DNA from: DATHSY01 sp046729855
Lineage (GTDB): Bacteria > Actinomycetota > UBA4738 > HRBIN12
DNA: 10,683 bases
Assembly: GCA_046729855.1 (NCBI GenBank)
Contig: JBKPHM010000146.1
Span: forward strand, 1-10,683
Direction: 5' to 3'
The translations under genes were made by a program, and so were the position numbers. The notes under the pieces are model-generated. The model did not search any database. It worked only from the letters and a program-made list of their open reading frames with translations, and was not told where the DNA came from. This document shows, in pieces, positions 1-6,265 of the stretch. Numbering within the stretch: the stretch's first letter is position 1; each line of letters starts with the position of its first letter.

Positions 1-488
1 CCACATGCCTCCTGCGTGGACAACCCCGTCGACTCGAGCGCGTCCCAGATCGCCGGCACGTCCTCGATCCGGATCCAGTGGAGCTGGACGTTCTGCCGAT
101 CGGTGACGTCCGCCACGTCGCGCCCGAACCGCTCCGAACACCACGCGATCGCGCGAAGCTGCTCGCTCGTGAGCTGTCCGCCTGGGATTCGGACCCGGAG
201 CATGAAGAACTCGTCCTCGAGGTCCTGCGGTTCGACGGTCCCGGTCGCACCGCCCGCGACGCCCTGCTTGCGCTGGGTGTACAGCCCCCACCACCGGAAG
301 CGGTTCCGCAGGTCCGTCTTGTCGATCGAACGGAACCCGCGCTTGGCGTACGTCGACTCGATCCGCGCGCGAACGTTGAGCCCGTCGTCGTCCCTCTTGG
401 CGCGCTCGGCCGGGTTGAGCGGCTCGAAGTACCCGAGCCCCCACTGGCCTTCGCCGCGCTTCCTTGGTTGCGTCTTCGTCCGTTCCAT
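1..488 (-). CDS. sirA: Ferredoxin-dependent sulfite reductase (SirA/NirA family), N-terminal 162 residues, cut by window edge
   Basis: The protein reduces sulfite to sulfide in assimilatory sulfur metabolism, using a siroheme-[4Fe-4S] centre and electrons from ferredoxin. The visible part is the N-terminal ferredoxin-like half-domain: the stretch GQWGLGYFEPLN near residue 14, the family motif RWWGLYTQR at about 65-73, FFMLRVR at 94-100, and DVTDRQNVQLHW at 127-138. Tyr70 and Cys162 (the last complete codon) sit where the Mycobacterium tuberculosis enzyme has the Tyr-Cys pair crosslinked beside siroheme; this favours sulfite over nitrite reductase, but the cluster-binding cysteines lie outside the window. 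The ATG at 486-488 is preceded by GGAG with 8-nt spacing. The upstream region carries a promoter, a cysteine-rich leader ORF and a hairpin, which fits control by cysteine supply. The family call is secure; the sulfite-versus-nitrite choice is inference helped by the leader. Confidence 0.9.
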   Translation of the reverse strand, partial: MERTKTQPRKRGEGQWGLGYFEPLNPAERAKRDDDGLNVRARIESTYAKRGFRSIDKTDLRNRFRWWGLYTQRKQGVAGGATGTVEPQDLEDEFFMLRVRIPGGQLTSEQLRAIAWCSERFGRDVADVTDRQNVQLHWIRIEDVPAIWDALESTGLSTQEAC

Positions 489-513
489 CGCGACGTCTCC
501 CGAACCGATCCCG

Positions 514-545
514 GAAACGAAACAGGAGCCGCAGCTGCGGCTCCT
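514..545 (-). terminator. Attenuator-like hairpin with T-rich tail ahead of sirA
   Basis: Positions 524-545 are a perfect 22-bp palindrome with halves AGGAGCCGCAG and CTGCGGCTCCT. As RNA it would fold with a 9-bp stem and an AGCT loop. On the minus strand it is followed directly by TGTTTCGTTT (523-514), as in an intrinsic terminator. It lies 25 nt after the leader-ORF stop and about 35 nt before the sirA ATG. The leader segment TGCGGACC (581-574), at the end of the leader ORF, could pair with the 5' arm (CCGCA plus two flanking G). That would be a candidate antiterminator, exposed when the ribosome stalls upstream at the Cys codons and covered when it reaches the stop codon. The palindrome could instead be a protein-binding site; its T tract is interrupted. 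Confidence 0.55.
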
Positions 546-570
546 CGAGATCGAAAACCCGTCTGGTCGT

Positions 571-648
571 CTAGGTCCGCACGCTGCCCTCCGCGCCCTC
601 CCGGGGCGCTACGGCGTCCGGACAGCAGCACAGACGCGCCGGGATCAT
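571..648 (-). CDS. Cysteine-rich leader peptide of sirA, 25 codons with three consecutive Cys codons
   Basis: A short ORF lies between the predicted sirA promoter and sirA on the same strand: ATG at 646-648, stop TAG at 571-573. It begins MIPARLCCCPDA, and codons 7-9 (TGC TGC TGT, positions 622-630) give three cysteines in a row. AGGTGG lies about 5 nt before the ATG; an in-frame GTG 9 nt upstream is an alternative start. Mycobacteria have polycysteine small ORFs upstream of sulfur-assimilation genes, including sulfite reductase, and they act as cysteine-responsive attenuators; those are leaderless, whereas this one would have a 5' UTR of about 60 nt. The peptide itself probably has no function. 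The inference is that ribosome stalling at the Cys codons when cysteine is scarce changes folding of the downstream RNA. The ORF is short enough to occur by chance, but the Cys run, the strand and the placement before a sulfur gene argue against that. Confidence 0.72.
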   Translation of the reverse strand: MIPARLCCCPDAVAPREGAEGSVRT

Positions 649-681
649 CCTGGCCACCTGCCCCGCGGTTCGGGTGCGAAT

Positions 682-708
682 CAAATCAGACTCCTCAGGT
701 CGGATTTG
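682..708. promoter_or_regulatory. 27-bp interrupted dyad at the predicted sirA transcription start
   Basis: CAAATCAGAC (682-691) and GTCGGATTTG (699-708) form inverted arms with one mismatch around a 7-bp centre. This is AT-rich against the GC-rich surroundings and coincides with the predicted +1 region of the sirA leader. It may be an operator for a sulfur regulator or a 5' stem of the leader RNA. The sequence does not identify the regulator. Confidence 0.4.
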
Positions 709-715
709 CAGGTGC

Positions 716-744
716 AAGGTACGCCGGGACGCCGTATCAGTCAA
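716..744 (-). promoter_or_regulatory. Sigma-70-type promoter of the sirA leader transcript
   Basis: Reading the minus strand, TTGACT (744-739) and TACCTT (721-716) are separated by exactly 17 bp, a strong match to the housekeeping consensus. The predicted start of transcription is near 709, about 60 nt before the leader ORF. A small inverted repeat (GCGGT 762-766, ACCGC 774-778) lies just upstream of the -35 box and could be an activator or repressor site; nothing else supports that. Confidence 0.6.
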
Positions 745-825
745 CCCAGGGCATCTGGACGGCGGTCCGGGAAACCGCTGTTAGTCGTTCGGCCGTGATG
801 GGCTCCTGATAGGTGGCGTGAGGAT

Positions 826-1016
826 GTGGACGTGAGGATCGAGATCGCCGACGAGGTCGAGGTGACGTACCGCCGGGAGGCTCCGAGGCTTTGGCGGGCG
901 CTGATGCTCTACTCGGGCGACCGAGGCATCGCGAGCGACGCCGTCGCGGAGGCGTTCGCTCAGCTCCTCGCTCGCGGCGCCGCCGTCCGAGACCCACGCG
1001 CGCGTCCTGTTCGGGC
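826..1016 (+). pseudogene. Remnant of an ECF-type RNA polymerase sigma factor gene (region 2 start only)
   Basis: From the GTG at 826 the frame reads like the start of an actinobacterial ECF-like sigma-70 family factor: VEVTYRREAPRLWRALMLYS (about residues 11-30), then GDRGIASDAVAEAFAQLLAR and a typical VRDP at about 54-57. This covers the beginning of region 2, which contacts core polymerase and the -10 element. After RDP the expected continuation (AWVWRAAFRIA-type) is lost: residues 58-64 are RARPVRA, and the frame then runs open, antisense to the aldolase gene, to 1452 with no sigma-like content. Region 4 is absent. I read it as a truncated, decayed gene whose 3' part was lost at the junction with the aldolase gene. 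An alternative is a frameshifted gene: another frame gives ARVLFGLNVVELRS and then a stop at about 1040. Homology of the first 57 residues is recognised from memory. Confidence 0.55.
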
Positions 1017-1877
1017 TCAACGTGGTGGAGCTGAGGTCGTAAGAGCCGCGATCAGCCGGTCGATCTCCGGTCCGCGCAGCGGCCTGAGTGGACGGCGGAC
1101 GTCAGGCCCGATCGGAATACCACAGGTCGACAGCACCTGCTTCAACGCCGCTTGGAAGGGTACATGCGCGAGCTCCTTGCGAAGCTCCGTAACGCGCGCG
1201 TGTGCGTCCTTGCTCCGGTCGTGCACGAGGCGTGCCACGAGCTCGGGCCACGCCGTGGCGAGGCCCGATACGGCGCCGGAGGCGTCGTTCGCCATCCCTT
1301 CGAGCACGAGCGGCTCGGAGCCGACAAAGACGTCGAGTCCGTCGATCAGGTACGGGCGGACCCGATCGAACGGTGTGTCCGATACCTTCAGCCCCGCGAG
1401 GTTCGAGGCGGAATCGCGCAGACGTCCGATCACCTCGACCGGGACCGCGTAGCCGCTGCGTGCGGCGAACTCGTACACGTAGAACGGGAGCGGCGCGCAC
1501 GCCTGCGCCGCCGCGACGAAGTGCGCCAGCAGCTCCGCCTTGTCGAGGATGAAGTACGGCGGCGCGATCACCGCGACGGCGTCGGCTCCGATCTCCCTCG
1601 CGTGCGTCGCCAGCCGAACCGTGTCGCGGGTAGTCTGGGCGCCCGCGTGCACGGCCACCGCGAAGCCGGACGTCCGCGCCCGGACGAACAGCTCCGCGGC
1701 TTGCTCCCGCTCCTCGACGGATAGGAGCATGCCCTCGCCGGTGGTGCCGCACGCGAGGAGGCCGTCGAGGCCTCCGTCGACGAGGAACCGCGTGAGGGGC
1801 GCGAACGCCGGCTCGTCGAGGCGGTCGCCGCCGTCCGTGAGCGGGGTGACGGCGGCCGCGATCGCGCCCTTCAGCAC
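1017..1877 (-). CDS. Dihydrodipicolinate synthase/N-acetylneuraminate lyase family aldolase
   Basis: A 286-residue class I aldolase of the DapA/NanA family: a TIM barrel that forms a Schiff base with pyruvate or a related 2-oxo acid. Visible features are the carboxylate-binding GTTGEG at 44-49, the APPYF strand at 105-109, a Tyr at 133 in the position of the catalytic Tyr, and the Schiff-base Lys164 in GLKVSDTPFD. The family's YNVPxRTG segment is replaced by YVYEFAARSGY at 133-143, so the substrate is probably not that of lysine-pathway DapA. The start is a GTG, 9 bp after the aceA stop, with a weak ribosome site, so it should be co-transcribed with aceA. Linkage to a glyoxylate-producing enzyme makes a 4-hydroxy-2-oxoglutarate aldolase-like activity (pyruvate plus glyoxylate) a reasonable guess; other 2-oxo acid aldolases or dehydratases are equally possible. 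The family is certain; the substrate is not. Confidence 0.85.
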   Translation of the reverse strand: MLKGAIAAAVTPLTDGGDRLDEPAFAPLTRFLVDGGLDGLLACGTTGEGMLLSVEEREQAAELFVRARTSGFAVAVHAGAQTTRDTVRLATHAREIGADAVAVIAPPYFILDKAELLAHFVAAAQACAPLPFYVYEFAARSGYAVPVEVIGRLRDSASNLAGLKVSDTPFDRVRPYLIDGLDVFVGSEPLVLEGMANDASGAVSGLATAWPELVARLVHDRSKDAHARVTELRKELAHVPFQAALKQVLSTCGIPIGPDVRRPLRPLRGPEIDRLIAALTTSAPPR

Positions 1878-1886
1878 GCCGGGACT

Positions 1887-3275
<1,389 letters not shown>

Positions 3276-3281
3276 CGGTGG

Positions 3282-3288
3282 CCTCCTC
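3282..3288 (-). promoter_or_regulatory. Strong ribosome-binding site of aceA
   Basis: The minus strand reads GAGGAGG, 6 nt before the ATG at 3273-3275. It is the best Shine-Dalgarno match in the window and decides the aceA start against the in-frame start at 3329. Confidence 0.8.
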
Positions 3289-3435
3289 GACCATCGCTCA
3301 GCCGTCCCCGACACGCGCGTGAGCGCCACGGGGAACGTCGGTGCGGAACTGGGTGGTGCGGGCCGACGTGCCGCGCTACACGGCTACGTGGCCGTCGAAG
3401 AGGTCCCGGTTGAACGACCGGTCAAACACCCTTCG

Positions 3436-3465
3436 AGTCTCCCCGAACGCCGCTCCCTTTGTCAA
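3436..3465 (-). promoter_or_regulatory. Candidate aceA promoter
   Basis: On the minus strand a perfect TTGACA (3465-3460) is followed after 18 bp by GAGACT (3441-3436), a weak -10 with three of six consensus bases. It would give a 5' UTR of about 150 nt before aceA. A second TTGACC near 3425 has no convincing -10. Low confidence. Confidence 0.3.
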
Positions 3466-3489
3466 CGACCCGCGGGCGACCCTTCGGGG

Positions 3490-3517
3490 TTGACCGCGAT
3501 GCTCGGCGGGGGATAGT
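3490..3517 (+). promoter_or_regulatory. Candidate ctaC promoter, possibly giving a leaderless mRNA
   Basis: TTGACC (3490-3495), a 16-bp spacer, then GATAGT (3512-3517). The expected transcription start is 3524-3526, coinciding with the GTG start of ctaC at 3526. No well-placed Shine-Dalgarno sequence precedes that GTG, so translation from a leaderless mRNA is plausible; this is common in actinobacteria. Confidence 0.45.
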
Positions 3518-3525
3518 CACCTGCT

Positions 3526-4266
3526 GTGCGGTGTCCTCCCAAGCGTCTCCGGGCTATGTGTCTCCACGTTCTCGTCGCGCTCGTGGTGCTGGCCCCAGCT
3601 TCGTGCTCCTCGAGGTTCGGCGCGCCGGATCCCGCGTCGACCCAGGCCGAGGATGTCGTCGACCTCTGGCGTCTGTTCGTGGTCGCCAGCATCGTCGTGT
3701 ACGCGATCGTCGGCGGACTGATCCTCTGGGCGGTCGTCCGGTACCGACGCTCGCGGGCCGGTGATCCCGCGACGTTCCGGGAGCACGTGCCGCTCGAGAT
3801 CGTCTACACGGCGGTCCCGGTGTTGATCGTCGTCGGGCTGTTCCTGGCGACGTTCGGGACCGAGCGGTTCGTCGACTCGGTGTCCGAGGACCCGGATCTG
3901 GTCGTGGAGGTGACCGCGTTCGACTGGTCGTGGCGGTTCGCATATCCGGACGCCGGCGTGGTCATCACCGGCGTCCCGGGTGAGCGGCCGACGCTCGTGC
4001 TGCCACAGGGCAGGACCGTGCAGGTCTCGCTCAGATCGACCGACGTGATCCACTCGTTCTACGTTCCGGTGCTCCTGTTCAAGCGCGACGCCGTTCCGGG
4101 CCGTACGACGGAGTTCGCGTTCGTGCCGACGCGGCTGGGCACGTTCTTCGGGCAGTGCGGGGAGTACTGCGGGCTCGATCACTCGCGGATGCTCTTCGCC
4201 ATCCGGGTCGTGCCGGCGAGCGAGTTCGACGCGTGGCTCGCCCAACAGGGAACCGAGGCCGCATGA
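3526..4266 (+). CDS. ctaC: Cytochrome c oxidase subunit II (CuA subunit)
   Basis: Subunit II of an aa3-type oxidase takes electrons from cytochrome c (here probably the QcrC domain) through its dinuclear CuA centre and passes them to subunit I. The 246-residue protein has an N-terminal hydrophobic signal ending in APASC, so Cys27 may be lipid-modified, although proline at -3 is atypical. Two membrane helices follow, at about 49-71 and 90-110, then a periplasmic cupredoxin domain. All CuA ligands are visible: His176 in DVIHSFYVP, and Cys211, Glu213, Cys215, His219 and Met222 in GQCGEYCGLDHSRM. The GTG at 3526 is used because it includes the basic N-terminus of the signal; an internal ATG at 3556 would shorten it and has no better ribosome site. 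The stop overlaps the ctaD start by 4 bp (ATGA), implying translational coupling. Confidence 0.95.
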   Translation: MRCPPKRLRAMCLHVLVALVVLAPASCSSRFGAPDPASTQAEDVVDLWRLFVVASIVVYAIVGGLILWAVVRYRRSRAGDPATFREHVPLEIVYTAVPVLIVVGLFLATFGTERFVDSVSEDPDLVVEVTAFDWSWRFAYPDAGVVITGVPGERPTLVLPQGRTVQVSLRSTDVIHSFYVPVLLFKRDAVPGRTTEFAFVPTRLGTFFGQCGEYCGLDHSRMLFAIRVVPASEFDAWLAQQGTEAA

Positions 4267-5885
4267 GCGCGGCCGCGGCCGTGCCCGCGGAGCACGCCCC
4301 GTCCGGCGTCGTCGCATGGCTCACGACCACGGATCACAAGCGGATCGGGATCCTGTACATGACGACGACGTTCGTCTTCTTCCTACTCGCCGGACTGTTG
4401 GCCGTCGCGATGCGGGCGGAGCTCACGTCGTCGGGCGCACAATTCGTCTCGACGGAGACGTACAACCAGTTCTTCACGATCCATGGCACGGCGATGATCT
4501 TCCTGTTCGTCGCGCCGTTCGCGTTCGGGCTCGCAAACTACCTGGTGCCGCTGCAGGTCGGCGCGCCCGATATGGCGTTCCCGCGCGTGAACGCGATGTC
4601 GTATTGGCTGTTCTTGCTGGGTGGGTTGATCATCCTGTCCGGGTTCCTGACGAACGGAGGCGCCTCGCAGTCGGGGTGGTACGGGTATCCACCGCTCTCC
4701 GAGGCGCGCCACTCGCCGGGCTTCGGCCAGGACCTGTGGCTCATGGGGCTCTTGCTCACCAGCGTCTCCGGCATCCTCACCGCGATCAACATCCTCACGA
4801 CCGCGTTCCTGTTCCGGGCGCCCGGGATGATCATGTGGCGCCTGCCTCTGTTCACGTGGAACTCGCTCGTCACCAGTGTGATCGTCCTGGTCGCGTTCCC
4901 GCCGATCGCGACGGCGTTCAGCATGCTGTTCGTCGACCGGCGGCTCGGCGGTACGCTCTTCGACCCGGTGGCCGGTGGAAGCCCGATCCTGTACCAGCAC
5001 CTGTTCTGGTTCTTCGGGCATCCCGAGGTCTATGTGATGGCGCTCCCCTACTTCGGCGTGATCAGCGAGATCGTGCCGGTTTTCTCGCGCAAGCGGCTGT
5101 TCGGCTACACCGGGCTGGTGCTGGCGACGCTGCTGATCGCCGGCTACTCGATGAGCGTCTGGGCGCACCATATGTTCACGACCGGCGCGGTCAACAACCC
5201 GTTCTTCTCCGCGATGTCGTTCCTGATCGCGGTGCCGACCGGTATCAAGTTCTTCGCGTGGATCGGAACGATGTGGCGCGGGCGGATCTGGTTCGCGACG
5301 CCGATGCTGTTCGCGCTCGGCTTCATGTTGAACTTCCTGATCGGCGGGATCACCGGCGTGATGCTCGCCTCGCCACCGCTCGACTACCACTTCCAGGACA
5401 CCTACTTCGTGGTTGCGCACCTGCACTACGTGTTGATGGGCGGGAGCGTGTTCGTGATCTTCGCGGCGATCTGCTTCTGGTTCCCGAAGTTCACCGGCTA
5501 CCTCCTCAGCGAGACGGCCGGGCGGATCTCGGTCGTGCTGATGTTCGTCGGGTTCAACCTGACGTTCTGGCCGATGTTCGTGCTCGGTCTGCGCGGGATG
5601 CCCCGCCGGGTCGCCGACTACGCGATGGCCGAGCCGTGGGGCTCGCCCAATGTCGTGGCGACGATCGGGCTGGGGATCCTGTCGCTCGGCATCCTGGTGT
5701 TTGTCGCCGACCTCGTCATGGCGCTCCGGCGGAAGCGGCCCGCTCCAGCCGATCCGTGGGGCGGGTTCTCGCTCGAGTGGGCAACGACCTCGCCACCGCC
5801 CGAGCACAACTTCGAGCGACTGCCCCCGGTCCGCTCGGAGCGTCCTGCGTTCGACCAGCGTCAGCGAGGGGCGGCGGTCCCGTGA
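4263..5885 (+). CDS. ctaD: Cytochrome c oxidase subunit I (heme a, heme a3-CuB subunit)
   Basis: The catalytic subunit of the aa3 oxidase reduces oxygen to water and pumps protons. The 540-residue protein has the usual twelve-helix pattern and all cofactor residues: His74 (heme a) in IHGTAM, His253 and crosslinking Tyr257 in GHPEVY, the CuB histidines 302-303 in VWAHHM, and His386 (heme a3) and His388 (heme a) in VAHLHY. Proton-path residues typical of A-type oxidases are present: Asp103 and Asn110 (APDMAFPRVN), Glu255 in GHPEVY, and Lys329 in PTGIKF. The C-terminal tail (DPWGGFSLEW, about 497-506, then a Pro-rich end) is normal for actinobacterial and related forms. The ATG at 4263, overlapping the ctaC stop, is chosen over an upstream in-frame start at 4155 that would lie inside the CuA coding region. 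It overlaps ctaF by GTGA. Confidence 0.98.
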   Translation: MSAAAAVPAEHAPSGVVAWLTTTDHKRIGILYMTTTFVFFLLAGLLAVAMRAELTSSGAQFVSTETYNQFFTIHGTAMIFLFVAPFAFGLANYLVPLQVGAPDMAFPRVNAMSYWLFLLGGLIILSGFLTNGGASQSGWYGYPPLSEARHSPGFGQDLWLMGLLLTSVSGILTAINILTTAFLFRAPGMIMWRLPLFTWNSLVTSVIVLVAFPPIATAFSMLFVDRRLGGTLFDPVAGGSPILYQHLFWFFGHPEVYVMALPYFGVISEIVPVFSRKRLFGYTGLVLATLLIAGYSMSVWAHHMFTTGAVNNPFFSAMSFLIAVPTGIKFFAWIGTMWRGRIWFATPMLFALGFMLNFLIGGITGVMLASPPLDYHFQDTYFVVAHLHYVLMGGSVFVIFAAICFWFPKFTGYLLSETAGRISVVLMFVGFNLTFWPMFVLGLRGMPRRVADYAMAEPWGSPNVVATIGLGILSLGILVFVADLVMALRRKRPAPADPWGGFSLEWATTSPPPEHNFERLPPVRSERPAFDQRQRGAAVP

Positions 5886-6265
5886 GGACGGTCGTCCGGG
5901 TCTTCCTGGCATCGGGCGCCTTCGGCGTGCTCGTCGCCGCCATCTACTGGTTCGTCAGCTACGAGTGGGCGGGGGCGGTGCTTCTCGGGCTGATGGGCGC
6001 GGCCGCGCTGTTCGTCTCGCTCTACACGTGGTTCGTCACGCGCGGACGGCGGTCGCTCCCTGAGGACCGCGGCGAAGCCACGCCGTCGGAGGGCGAGGCC
6101 GATGAGATCGCGTCGTTCACGGTCGACTCACCGTGGCCCATCGTCTTCGGCGTCGGCGTCGCGGTCGCCGCCGGCGGCCTGGTGTTCGGTCCGCCACTGC
6201 TCCTGCTCGGCGCGGTCATCGTGATCGCCGCCGCGGTGGGCATGATGCGCGAGAGCGTCGGCTGA
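5882..6265 (+). CDS. ctaF: Actinobacterial cytochrome c oxidase subunit IV
   Basis: A small 127-residue membrane subunit found with actinobacterial aa3 oxidases, probably structural in the bcc-aa3 supercomplex. Helices are at about 5-25, 29-52, 85-103 and 104-121; IYWFVSYEWAGAVLL (21-35) is the recognisable family segment. A hydrophilic acidic loop (55-78) links the two hairpins. The GTG start at 5882 overlaps the ctaD stop (GTGA). The last 45 codons, which encode the C-terminal hairpin, are also covered on the opposite strand by the end of the qcrB frame. The call rests on pattern, length and position after ctaD. Confidence 0.88.
   Translation: MRTVVRVFLASGAFGVLVAAIYWFVSYEWAGAVLLGLMGAAALFVSLYTWFVTRGRRSLPEDRGEATPSEGEADEIASFTVDSPWPIVFGVGVAVAAGGLVFGPPLLLLGAVIVIAAAVGMMRESVG

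Noticed and set aside
16..809. Plus-strand frames at 16-798 and 78-809
   Set aside because: They are antisense to sirA and its leader region, Arg/Pro/Ser rich, and carry no recognisable domain; the minus strand encodes a clear sulfite reductase N-terminus.
489..825. SAM or cobalamin riboswitch in the sirA upstream region
   Set aside because: I could not find the conserved core elements of these riboswitches; the leader ORF and hairpin explain the region better.
1017..1452. Continuation of the sigma-like frame to 1452
   Set aside because: Beyond about 1016 it is antisense to the aldolase gene and has no sigma-factor region 4 or other recognisable content.
1017..1877. Calling this gene dapA of lysine biosynthesis
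   Set aside because: The altered active-site loop and the operon with aceA argue against the lysine role; only the family is supported.
3276..3329. Longer aceA start at 3329
   Set aside because: The strong GAGGAGG site lies 6 nt before the ATG at 3275, and the extra 18 residues have no similarity to isocitrate lyases.
4316..5881. Open frame in a second plus-strand phase running through ctaD into ctaF
   Set aside because: Only its last 127 codons (ctaF, from GTG 5882) look like a protein; the upstream part is Arg/Pro-rich out-of-frame ctaD sequence.
4383..5912. Long open frame of about 509 codons on the minus strand opposite ctaD
   Set aside because: It is the antisense shadow of ctaD: composition is Arg/His/Asp/Glu rich with no family motif, as expected when a hydrophobic GC-rich gene is read backwards, while ctaD has every catalytic ligand.
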